Source: Spongilla lacustris (lineage: Eukaryota; Porifera; Demospongiae; Spongillida; Spongillidae). Taken from it: a stretch of 64,000 bases of DNA. The stretch's first letter is position 1; each line of letters starts with the position of its first letter. The stretch lies in NCBI GenBank assembly GCA_949361645.1, contig OX442415.1:24881724-24945723 (forward strand). The letters run 5' to 3'. Below the pieces are notes generated by a model. It was not told the DNA's origin. It did not search any database and saw only the letters and a list, made by a program, of their open reading frames with translations. Of this stretch, positions 54,729 to 64,000 are shown in pieces. The position numbers and the translations under genes are program-made.

Positions 54729-55749
54729 CACAGAAACGTTGAATAAACGTATAGAGTTTAATAAACATAGTATTAAAACATGAATAATAAACTATCATTG
54801 CATGTTGCCATGACAAATTTTGATTAAATTGGTTTGATTGATAAGAGCACTGCGCTAAATCAGAATCTCGTGCGCTGTTACTACATAAGTTGCAGAGTCT
54901 GAAAATTATCTAGCTAAAGAACCCACGGCAACGAAAAGGTGCGTTTTATATAGAACACCTCGTTAATACTCTCTACCTACTTAAAAAAAAGGTCAGAAAC
55001 ATATCTTTGTAACATTGAGGCAAATAGGTATGACGTCCCACTGTCATAAAAGCTATTAGCTTTCACGCTAATCGCGTACTTTAAACCATATGAAGCCGAT
55101 TGTGGAGGCTTCGAGACAACACCCTGCGCATTGTCTGATTGCCCTCATATTTAAATGAGTAATGCATCAAGGTGTCCTTAATGCCTTCATATGTAATTCA
55201 TGCAACCCATTCAATGCGACTGCGAATCATTTCACCGTATACAACGAATAGCAAATGCTAAAAGAAGCCACGGGCTACCTTTATAGAATATAGCAAGCAC
55301 AACAGAACTCGAAACCAGCGCAAACAAACGATCGCCTCAAATCAATCCTCTCCGGCAGTCAAAAATTACGTTACAATTTTTGGGAAACAATTTTTTACGG
55401 TAGTTACGTGATTTATCCAAGTACCTACCATAAAACGTAACATTCAGAAAATGACTTACGAGTTAAGAAACATATCCGTGCCATATTTCTCGGGGCAGAG
55501 CATGCACTGAGCTGTTCTTAAAATGAGTGGAGAGTATATCAGCAAAAAGGAATAGTATTGTGACAAATTCGATGACATACAACTCTTCATGCGTGTACAG
55601 ATTTCCTTCGTTACACTCAATGTTCTAAAATCCAAGCTAAGTATCGGACGGAGAGATACACATGTTTACCATTTGCAACGACATGCATCAAGCTTAACTT
55701 AAGATAATCAATTTACAGCTAATCATTTTGAGACATTTATTGTAACGTA
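54729..55749. other. No gene seen
   Basis: AT-rich spacer up to the target duplication of the RAG1-like transposon. Confidence 0.55.
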
Positions 55750-55758
55750 GTATTGGTG

Positions 55759-55842
55759 TAGTCTCGTACCCAGACCCAAACGTACGTAAGCAGTATAGGG
55801 TCTGGCCAACAAGTCGAAGAAAGTTGTTCTTGGGGAATGTTC
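55759..55842. repeat. Left terminal inverted repeat
   Basis: Shares TAGTCTCGTACCCAGACCC, GTACGTAA, GGGTCTGGCCAACAAGTCGA and AAGTTGTTCT with the inverse of 60775-60867. A minus-strand open frame (55694-56188) crosses it and has no recognised motif. Confidence 0.88.
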
Positions 55843-56587
55843 GATAATTAGGGTTGTCATAGCAACGGTACGTCATCACGATAAAACGTGAGGTTTGTTT
55901 AAGCAGATCTGTCTTGCTTAAGCTACAGAGAGAAAAGGCTACCACCGCAATGATACTCTCAGAGTGGTGAACGCGATGGGCTGGAAAGCGATTCACGACA
56001 GATTTTAGACGTACTTCGTAATGAGTCCTTCCATATTGAAATGGCTTTCCCTTCGTTTTAGACACGTGTCCATATATCACAACCTTAGCCGCACACGCAC
56101 GATCAAGCACCCACGGTTGTTTGCGGCTGGAAACTAGGTTTATAATTAGAATATTACGGTACCTGTCCAAATAATTGTGAAGAAACACCTCATTACAGAC
56201 ACCTTATGTTTCAGAGCTCATAACACCTCAGATCAGCAGCAAAAATATATACTTATCTGTAGCATATAATACAACGTTTCAACCTCTTTTATTTATAATG
56301 AACACGCATTTTTTAAATCGCACATGAAATTTATGCGCAAGCAGTGTTTACATCGCCACGCGGCACTTATTTTGGAAGGGCGTGTACAAGATCGGATATT
56401 GTGGACTTCCTGCACAACGGTTGGAGGTAAGACTAGGCTTTTCGTAAGTCAAAGGCATGCCAAAAAAAGAAGTGATGAACCACTTCTGTCGACGAATTTT
56501 CTGTCGCCCGAAAAGACCCATGTGTATTTTATGAATAATCGATGCGTGTTGTGGTTATTGCGTACATGAACATAGGTTACAAGCTGA

Positions 56588-57430
56588 ATGGACTACCACA
56601 TTAAACAACTGCCGCTGCACTGCAGAGTATGTGGACAAAGGCTGATGACAAGGAAGCATAAAAAGGAGATCCACGAATGCAAAGCATTTGCAGCTGATTT
56701 GCAAATTGCCTTTGCTATTAACACCAATACTGATAATGCTCAAGTGTACCCTGAACACTTCTGCCATTGCTGTAAACATACAATGCAGAGGATCATCAGT
56801 GCCAGGGTAGGAGGAGTGCACCACAGGTGTGCCCTGACACCATTTGTATGGGAAGCACATACCAATGAAGGGTGTAAGGTACATACTACATGTATATGCT
56901 TTTATGCAACATCATCAGTATAAATCATACCACAGGTGTGTGAGCATTTCAGTTTCAATGCAAAAGGTCCAGTTAGGAAGCATACAGTTGGCAGAGGTCG
57001 TCAACCTGGCCTCACACCGAACATGTTAATTGCCCATCTTTGGAAGATTGCCCCTCCTCCAATCTTCTCAAGTGAGCCATACCCACCACTGGCAGGCCAA
57101 AACAGTGCCACTGTCCTGAAGGAGTTGAAGTGTGTGGTGTGTTCAAACATTCTCAAACAGCCCCTTGAACTGCCATGCCGTCAGCTGGCCTGTACCAGCT
57201 GTGTTGTGGAGCGAGTAGCAGCATCAACCCCAGTGTGTCCTTGCTGCTCGGAGGATAGCTCCTTGGTACCCACAGAGATAAGACCAGCACCAAATGCTGT
57301 ATTGCTCTTGTTGAAGGATGTACTGGTACAATGTGTGGAGTGCCACAGGGATATGAAGGCTGGCTGTTACGATGGGCACGAGTGCACACAATATCTCACT
57401 GCTGGTGAGGAGAGAGAAGCAGCCGCACTG
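56588..57430 (+). other. RAG1-like N-terminal zinc domains (exons 1-2)
   Basis: The order is a CxxC pair, a HPxxFCHxC-type pair (here YPEHFCHCC), a tryptophan-histidine stretch ending in GCKVCEHF, a basic GRGRQPG linker, a C3HC4 RING finger, and a further CVECHRDM...H...H finger. Vertebrate RAG1 has the same order upstream of its catalytic core. The RING finger of RAG1 is a ubiquitin ligase domain; here the role is unknown. The intron between GCK and VCEHF splits the third cysteine pair. Confidence 0.8.
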
Positions 57431-59759
57431 CTGAAGAGGGCCATCTCCACCAGCCCCGATCAAGCAGGCATAATACAACTGCCTACAGGAGGAACAGTTA
57501 AGTGTATTCAATCTCACTTACATTGTTATGACACACTACATGTAAACCATACCTTGTAGCCAATGACATTCATGCATGTGACCAAAGCCCGCCACCTGAC
57601 CTCAGCTGCTTGCTCCAAGACTGTGAAGACGAGGCGTGCAGAGATGCACACAGCCAGAAGCATCGTCAGTGGAGGAGAGCCATCTGCCCTGATGGAGGAG
57701 GAGGTACTCACTCTGAGTGATGAAGAGAGGATGTCTCTATTGCAGAAGGCAGGCATCACAAACATTGCAATCGACTCTGTCCAAGTATTGGCCATAAAAG
57801 TCGGCATGGCTATTCCCTGGAACGGTTTGAGACAACTTAGACGGTAAAGCATTACACAAAAACGAAAAAAATAACCTACATATGCATTACTTGTCTAGGT
57901 GGCTGAAAGCGTCAGGAGTATCTCTAGCTGGGGAGCAGCGGATGCGCAACATTTGCAGGCAAATTGTGGGCGACAACTTAAAAGGAGAGATGGCTCTATT
58001 CTCATTTCCTCATCCTTCTGGTGGTGAAGAGCTTAGGGGAGCTCCTCTGGTTTATATTCCAGATCTGGTTCAGAAGGTTGTTGACCTCTTGGAAGAGAAT
58101 GAAAGGTTAATTAGGAGGTCAAGGCATAAACCTTGCAAAATAATTTTAACCCTATGTAGGACAGGACGGCTTACCTGGCATGATGGGGTCATCCCTGCCA
58201 GTGAGGTGTGGTTAAAAATAGGAGGGGACAAAGGAGGCGGTTCGTTCAAGATGAACTTTCAGATTGTAAATGTTCCAGCGCCTAATTCAGTCCACAACAC
58301 CTGCGTGTTTTGCTGCTTTGAAGCGGGACATAGCACTTGACCGCTATAAAGATCAAGTAGCACATCTGCAAGGAATGAAATGGAGGTAAGAACAGTTAAT
58401 ATCAAATGATTTTTAAAATGAACATTCAACCTACAGGCAATACACACTCAGGCTGTTCATGTGTGGAGACTACGAGTTCATTACTAGAATGTACGGGCTG
58501 TCAGGAGCAAGTGGTATGTGACTATTTGCATAGGTGCTAAACAAAGTGTACAAACATTGCACCTTTCTTATAGGATGCTACCCATGTTTGTATTGCTTGG
58601 CCCACCATCAGCACTTAGTAACACCTCTCTCAGTCAGAGGACCAGCTCCACCCAGAACATTTGAAACTATCAGTGCTGACCATCAGCACTACATTGCTTC
58701 AGGGGTTGGCAAGAAACAAGCACAACACTTCTATAACTGCATTTCAGAGCCTATTTTCAACATCCCCATTTCACAAGTAAGTATAAATGAATTTGCCAAA
58801 AACTGTTTTGTATGATCATGCACATGCACACGCACACATACACGCTAGGTATGCCCACCTGGTCTTCACATCACTTTGGGCATCTTTACCAAGATTTATG
58901 GGTTGCTTGAAGACGAGTGTCATACCCTTGACCTTGAGCTGGCTCTGCACTCAAGAGACGATGCCCACTTCAGCTTCTCCAATTACAGCCATGAGCTGCA
59001 AAGGCTTCGGAAGCTACAAGCAGAGTTGGAGCAAGCCCAGGAGTCATATGATTTGTCGCAGCAAATGGCAACATATGTATCACTAGTTGTTGGGGAGAAT
59101 GATCCAGTCACTGTGGATTTCTTCAAGCAATGTGAAGACAAGATGAAATCTCTCAAACAACTTGTAAGCCATGCATGCAGTATAAAATGTGTATTGACAC
59201 ACCAATCACACTAGGAAACAGATGTAGCCAACTGCACAGCCACAGTGAAGAAGGGATTTTCGATCAAAGACGGCCCCTTTGTTAAGGAGCTGGACTCTGC
59301 ACTGCAGTCCATAGGAGTACATCGCCAGCAATATTTTGGAGGTGCCTTTGTGGGCAATCATGTACACAAGACTCTAAAGGTACTAAAAATCTAAGTTTAG
59401 AAGTAGTGATCATGCAACTTCTTCACTTTACAGCTATCTAATATCCAGACACTGTGCAAGTCACTGGTTCAAACTGCACAAAACAGATTGCCCCATCGCG
59501 TTGTAGAGCTACAACAGCGTACCGACATTCTGGTCAATACATTTTGCATGTTTGCTAGCTGCCACAACATATACGACCAGAATTTCATTGATGAAGCACA
59601 AACCTTTGCTCTAGGTGAGTATCATTTTTTATGATTTCATTTGAACTCAAGACTATACAATTGATTTGTACAGAACAAGCCATTGAACAGTTTATGGCGT
59701 ACTTCCGGAAGTCCTTCCCAGAGGCAACAGTCCCCATTAAGATGCATATCCTGGAGGAT

Positions 59760-59803
59760 CATGCTACTACATGGGCTAATTCATGCTACTACATGGGCTA
59801 ATT
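59760..59803 (+). repeat. 22-bp tandem duplication in the last exon
   Basis: The 22 bases at 59760-59781 are repeated exactly at 59782-59803. Because 22 is not a multiple of three, the frame ends in a stop shortly after. The ORF downstream of the duplication remains open to 60006. Confidence 0.9.
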
Positions 59804-60774
59804 CTACGCACGTTGGATTTGGCCTCCTAGGCGAACAGGGGGCTGAGTCCATCCATGCCAAGTTTACACGACTTGGCTTAGCCTACACAGCAATTACTGA
59901 CAAAGTAAAGCATTTGCTGTGCATTGTCAAAGAACACTTAATAAGCATTTCCCCACAAGTTTTAGCTGCCGTCCCCCCTCCACAAAAGAAGAAAAAAAAT
60001 ATTTAATCCTCACTCACATACGTCTTCAAACTGTGCACATCATTTATTGAGGTGTCTTCGTCATCATCCGTTAGCTAGGTGTACGCATGAGCCATGCCAT
60101 GCAGGCAGTTGACTGCTTGCTGCAGCTCCAAACCCTTCAGAGAACAGGAAAACATGATACAGGATATATAAACATAACTTTTTACCCTTCCATATGACCC
60201 TACCTTCTGCCCCAGGCAATAAGTACGCGCGAAATAACCAACAAAAATGGCGATTTTCAAGGCGTTTGAACACTACTTCAGAAAATTCGTCGACACACGC
60301 CTTTAGTAGAAACAAGTACAACTATCTACATAGCATACATTTATCGTCGTTTTGTATCCAATTAATGTGCAGGAGAGGCACTATAGTCTTCAGAACGTAT
60401 ATAGGTCAGTACGCACTGAAATAAGTACCTCACTTCAAGACACAAAACTGACACCTTTTTGTGCGGTAAGACCACGTGATTTTATATGCCATACGAAGGT
60501 CAGAGGTGTTTCTTAACCACAGTATGGCTTATAGGTGTTTATTGTACAAGGTGTGCTTTGTGTATAGCGCATTCCAAAGGGCATTGGTTGTCCGGTTCGT
60601 TGCTATGGGACAGCAAATCCATTTCAAAATTTTGGGGCGGAGGGCCTAATTTCCACGCGTTCAATGCGAGTAGACAGCCGTGCACCAGGCTCCTCTCTGT
60701 GGTGTGGAATGCTATTGGAATCTAATTACCGTGACGTCACGCGGGCCCTCGATTCTGATTGGAGCGCCAACATT

Positions 60775-60867
60775 CCGGCGCACCAGAACAACTTCGATCG
60801 ACTTGTTGGCCAGACCCTCTGTACGTACTGTAATCGTTACGTACATTTGGGTCTGGGTACGAGACTA
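60775..60867. repeat. Right terminal inverted repeat
   Basis: Inverse counterpart of 55759-55842. It contains an extra ~12 bp around GTAATCGTTAC. Confidence 0.88.
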
Positions 60868-60883
60868 GTATTGGTTTTGTGTC

Positions 60884-61172
60884 AATCCCACCCCTTATAT
60901 GAGCACTGGTCCCCACCCCCTATATGAGCTTTGGTCCCCACCCCCTATATGAGCACTGGTCCCCACCCCCTATATGAGCACTGGTCCCCACCCCTATACG
61001 AGCACTGGCCCCACCCCCTATATGAGCACTGGCCACACCCCCTATATGAGCACTGGTCCCCACCCCTTACATGAGCACTGGTCCCCACCCCCTGTATGAG
61101 CACTGGACCCCACCCCCTATATGGCCACAGGTCCCCACCCCCTATATGAGCACTGGTCCCCACCACCCTATC
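60884..61172. repeat. 25-bp minisatellite, about 11 copies
   Basis: The unit TCCCCACCCCCTATATGAGC followed by ACTGG is repeated with few changes, starting just outside the RAG1-like transposon. Confidence 0.92.
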
Positions 61173-61194
61173 CATGGTTCCATTCATTATGCAT

Positions 61195-61480
61195 TGCAAT
61201 GAGAGTTCCCAGACTTACATGATCTATTTCAGCTAGTTATAAGATCTATATTGCATCATCTGGTGTCATGTGATGTTATCTTGTGATGATATCTTGGGAT
61301 ATCATGTGCTGTTATCTTATGACATCTATCTGTTGATGTGTATCTCATGATGTCATGTGATGATACCTGGTGATGTCATGCATCTGATGTATCTATGATA
61401 TCCCATTATGTCATGTGATGATATCTTGTGATGTTGTGTGACATTATCTCATAATGTCATGTGACTATATCTCATGATGC
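61195..61480. repeat. Degenerate ATGTCATGTGATGATATCTTG repeats
   Basis: Loose copies of GATGTCATGTGATGATATC-like words over about 290 bp in the intron before the APIP exon. Confidence 0.7.
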
Positions 61481-61495
61481 CTAACTCCCAACCAG

Positions 61496-63915
61496 CCTGA
61501 TGACCTCTTTGTGTGTGACATTAACCAGAAGGACATCTCTTCTCCACCTCCAAGGTGAGCTCCATCCTACAATACACATGTAGCCCCTAGTCTGTCACCT
61601 GATATGCCAAATGTGTTTTCCGAGCACTTGTAGATCTGCACGTTTCCCATTTCCATTACAAAGTTGTGATTGGCAACATGTGCATGCGGTGATGTTGGAA
61701 TGTGTGCCTGTGCATGTGGTGATGTAGGAATGTGTGCCTGTGCATGTGGTGATGTAGGAATGTGTGCCTGTGCATGTGGTGATGTAGGAATGTGTGCCTG
61801 TGCATGTGGTGATGTAGGAATGTGTACCTGTGCATGTGGTGATGTAGGTTGGGATTCTCCACACAGCAAGAACCTGAAGAAGAGCCAGTGCACCCCGCTG
61901 TTTATGGCAGCCTACACCATGAGAGATGGGTACTATTGTCTGTCATTGTATGCATCTTTGACCCTTTGTGTCAAACCAAAATTTGAATTCCACACAGTGA
62001 TCATTTAAAAAAATCCTGTGAGAATTGAGGTCTTCATGTTATGGAGGCCTTAATTGTATTGAGGTCTTCATAGTGCTCAAGTTTGAAAAATGTGTATAAC
62101 GCCTGATTTCAATCACGTCCTAAGCTTCAATCTTGGGTACATGTGTACAGCACCAGTTATACAGGGTCTTCACGAAAGAACGCAATGCTTTTACATCACT
62201 ATAACTTAGGATTGAAATTGATTAACTGCTTGATTTCTTTAACATATGTTGCAGAAGTTAGGCAAATACTAACAATCCAATTTATTGTAAGCAGATAAGT
62301 AATTGTATCAAAGCCCTCATAAATCAAAATATTCAACGCCCTCTATTATCAACAAGATTACGGTTAGAGATGATTGATTTTAATAACTACTAATTAGTAA
62401 CGCAAGATCTGAGTATTCAGTGGAACAGCACTGATTTCAAGTTACTGAGTTCAATAGTGAGTTATTGACACTTAAAACTGTAATTTGCTTTAAAGTTATT
62501 AAGACTGAAACTGTTATGGGATAACTAATTTTAATAACCATCAATAATTACTCCATGATTAATTGAAGTAAAAAACACAATTTGATTCTGTATTAGACCA
62601 TGTAATGGTGATTTACTATAACTCAAAGCTAATTACAATTGTAGTGGCCCTTTAGCATTTTCAAGTTTGATTTGTTGTTTTGAATATTAACTAGTAAAAC
62701 CCCAATTAAATTGCATACTTTTTCAAACTTTTTCATGGCTATTCTTTAGATTATAAATCTTGTGATTTTAAAATTAAAAGTTATCGTACATTTCTGTGTC
62801 AAATTAATTAATTACAAGGTATTTGATTTTACCTTTAATTTAGAACTGTAAAAGATAATTGAATTTTAATGATGCGTTTGGTATTTGCCTAACCATGGTT
62901 ATTGTGTATTCATAATGATTTAGATTGATAATCCTATTTAAGAATTATGTTCATTCAAAAGCGTTGAATTCTTTCGTGAAGACCCTGTATACATGTACAT
63001 GTAGGTTTATTTTTATGGACAATGTTCTTACTCATTCTGCATCACATGTTACACCATTTTCTGATTTGTAGATAGATCTATGGTCTTTTTCATATGCAGT
63101 TGCTTTTCAAAACTCTCGTACCAGTTGAGGCGGGCAATCCTCTTACTTTCATCCCACCCACTCCTCTACTCCACCCACTTCTTCCACCCCCAACCTCATC
63201 CCTCACCACTCCTCCCCATGTTAGGTGCTGGGGCTGTTATCCACACCCATTCCAAAGCGGCTGTGATGGCCACCCTGCTGTTCCCTGGAGGGGAGTTCAG
63301 GATCACACACCAAGAGATGATCAAGGGCATCAGGAAAGGACAGACAAAGACCAACTTCAGGTGACTTGCAAATTTGGGTGTATGTCAATTGGCTGCGTCC
63401 GAACAATGTCATTTGTGTGGCAAGGTGAAACTGGGTGATGGTGGTTTTCATTGTTTACAGCACATAACTGATCTATCTCTTTGCTTTGTCCGGTGTATAT
63501 TTGTTTATAAGCACAACATATACATGTAGCACTGACATGTGTGTGGCTCATAACTGTAGCACCTAAGGTATGACACTGTAATAGGCTGTCCAATGTTTAA
63601 GAGCCATATATTGTTGCAAGTTCTCAGAGCATGAAATGTTAATACTATTTGGATCTTCAATTCCTTGATTGAAGGTACGATGAAGAGCTGGTGGTGCCCA
63701 TCATAGAGAACACTCCAGAAGTGATGGACCTCACTGTGAACCTAACTCCTTGTGTGTGCCGGCTATATAGTGGCCAGCCAGCCCCTCCTCCCTCCCTCCC
63801 TCCATCAGGAAAGCATGGTGGAAGCATTGAAGGCATATCCCAACACGTGTGCGGTGTTGGTGAGGAGACATGGAGTGTATGTGTGGGGTGAGACTTGGGA
63901 GAAGGCCAAGACCAT
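61496..63915 (+). CDS. APIP: APIP, methylthioribulose-1-phosphate dehydratase (five internal exons; incomplete at both ends)
   Basis: The enzyme (MtnB in bacteria) dehydrates methylthioribulose-1-phosphate in the cytosolic methionine-salvage pathway; it is a zinc enzyme of the class II aldolase fold. Exons: 61496-61554 ([16 protein letters not shown]), 61867-61929 ([20 protein letters not shown]), 63225-63360 ([20 protein letters not shown] to GQTKTNF), 63675-63735 ([19 protein letters not shown]), 63809-63915 ([32 protein letters not shown]). Zinc-ligand histidines are in IHTHS, and RRHGVYVWG is strongly conserved. The boundary at 61929/63225 leaves the phase one base off, so that junction is approximate. 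The N-terminal exon (glycine-rich TGTGGG region) was not found, and the C-terminus lies beyond the window. Confidence 0.9.
61679..61850. repeat. 30-bp minisatellite, 6 copies
   Basis: TGCATGTGGTGATGTAGGAA plus TGTGTGCCTG repeated six times, in an APIP intron immediately before the exon at 61867. Long open frames on both strands here come from the repeat. Confidence 0.92.
62162..62987. mobile_element. TA-flanked AT-rich MITE in an APIP intron
   Basis: CAGGGTCTTCACGAAAGAA at the left and its inverse at the right, with TA on both sides (62160-62161, 62988-62989). The 826-bp interior is very AT-rich with many TTAAT and ATTAA words and no coding region. Confidence 0.82.
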
Positions 63916-64000
63916 GTGAGTCCTCCCAGTGTGCTCATACATATGAGCTTCTATTACCTCTGTACTTGCCACTTGTAAAATATGTACCACATTACACCAC

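Larger units (their letters stand above)
56588..60006 (+). pseudogene. RAG1 N-terminus/transposase fusion gene, ten exons, two lesions
   Basis: Exons: 56588-56878, 56936-57496, 57560-57843, 57899-58385, 58437-58513, 58574-58776, 58849-59163, 59215-59379, 59434-59614, 59674-60006; all introns are GT-AG and 50-70 nt. Exons 1-2 encode LHCRVCGQRL and YPEHFCHCCKHTMQR, then a RING finger (CVVCSNILKQPLELPCRQLACTSC to CPCC, split here only by naming), matching the order of the RAG1 N-terminal region. Exons 3-10 encode a second, non-RAG part with GGDKGGGSF, FMCGDYEF, LYGLSGASG, CPPGLHITLG and GEQGAESIHA. The acidic residues in these motifs (codons 58227, 58468, 59845) are candidates for a DDE triad. 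Lesions are a frameshift near 58320 and a 22-bp tandem duplication at 59760-59803. Confidence 0.82.
55759..60867 (+). mobile_element. Complete N-RAG-TP-like DNA transposon
   Basis: The terminus TAGTCTCGTACCCAGACCC starts at 55759 and its inverse ends at 60867. The inverted repeats extend about 85-95 bp with small indels (left to about 55842, right from about 60775). The flanks GTATTGGTG (55750-55758) and GTATTGGTT (60868-60876) form an 8- or 9-bp target duplication. The single recognisable gene (56588-60006, plus strand) joins a RAG1-like N-terminus to a transposase-like protein. In each end CCCAGACCC and GGGTCTGG are arranged as a hairpin. No RSS-like heptamer or RAG2-like gene was seen. The name N-RAG-TP follows a published molluscan element and is inference from memory. 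Confidence 0.82.

Noticed and set aside
55694..56188. Minus-strand ORF of 164 residues as a second transposon gene
   Set aside because: It runs through the left terminal inverted repeat and shows no recognisable motif. It could hide an exon, but this is not supportable.
55759..60867. A RAG1/RAG2-like ProtoRAG or Transib element
   Set aside because: No CACAGTG- or CACTATG-like ends, no 5-bp GC-rich duplication, no RAG1 catalytic core motifs and no kelch-type RAG2 gene were seen.

Overview
The window is animal nuclear DNA that is very rich in mobile elements. Spliced genes with canonical GT-AG introns (several only about 50-60 nt), a metazoan-type APIP gene, and animal families (piggyBac, ZNF862-like hAT, Ty3/gypsy with and without Gmr1 order, a RAG1-N-terminus transposon) show this. 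The many TACATGTA-type words, short introns and repeat families suggest an early-branching marine invertebrate such as a sponge, but that is inference and no rRNA or other marker was seen. Nothing bacterial (operon, CRISPR, IS) was found.

Layout. 0.3-5.7 kb: a decayed minus-strand Ty3/gypsy element whose pol was split at a CCGG site by a TGT...ACA element, itself hit by a TA-flanked MITE. 5.9-9.1 kb: MITEs and a hAT remnant. 9.6-22.5 kb: a nested stack. A second Ty3/gypsy element holds a 6-bp-TSD hAT (10344-17833), which holds a Gmr1-type retrotransposon block (IN before RT) with two LTRs joined head to tail by a junction like that of a 2-LTR circle. The same host element also carries a 6-bp-TSD MITE, a TA MITE and an inverted integrase segment. 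22.5-27.9 kb: a TA-flanked element with a 61-bp minisatellite, into which two TTAA elements inserted: a piggyBac with a nearly complete transposase and a short non-autonomous one. 28-36 kb: hAT pieces, a repeat-protein ORF on the minus strand, foldback TTAA elements, a second copy of the minisatellite element and a long palindrome. 36.5-37.3 kb: an LTR with primer-binding site and gag start. 37-42.6 kb: microsatellites and VNTRs. 42.9-46.6 kb: a 3.7-kb TGT...ACA element with perfect CCGG duplications that carries an RNB-exonuclease exon. 50.3-53.6 kb: a hAT-type element with 8-bp duplication and large inverted arms.

The most notable item is 55759-60867: a complete transposon with about 90-bp terminal inverted repeats and a ten-exon gene. 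Its first two exons resemble the N-terminal region of vertebrate RAG1 (paired-cysteine domain, then a RING finger), and its remaining exons resemble a non-RAG transposase-like protein. This fits the N-RAG-TP type first reported in a mollusc. It ends in neither RSS-like sequence nor a 5-bp duplication, and two small lesions break the gene.

61.5 kb to the window end holds exons of the host gene APIP (methylthioribulose-1-phosphate dehydratase, methionine salvage), with a MITE in one intron. It is the only host gene recognised with confidence.
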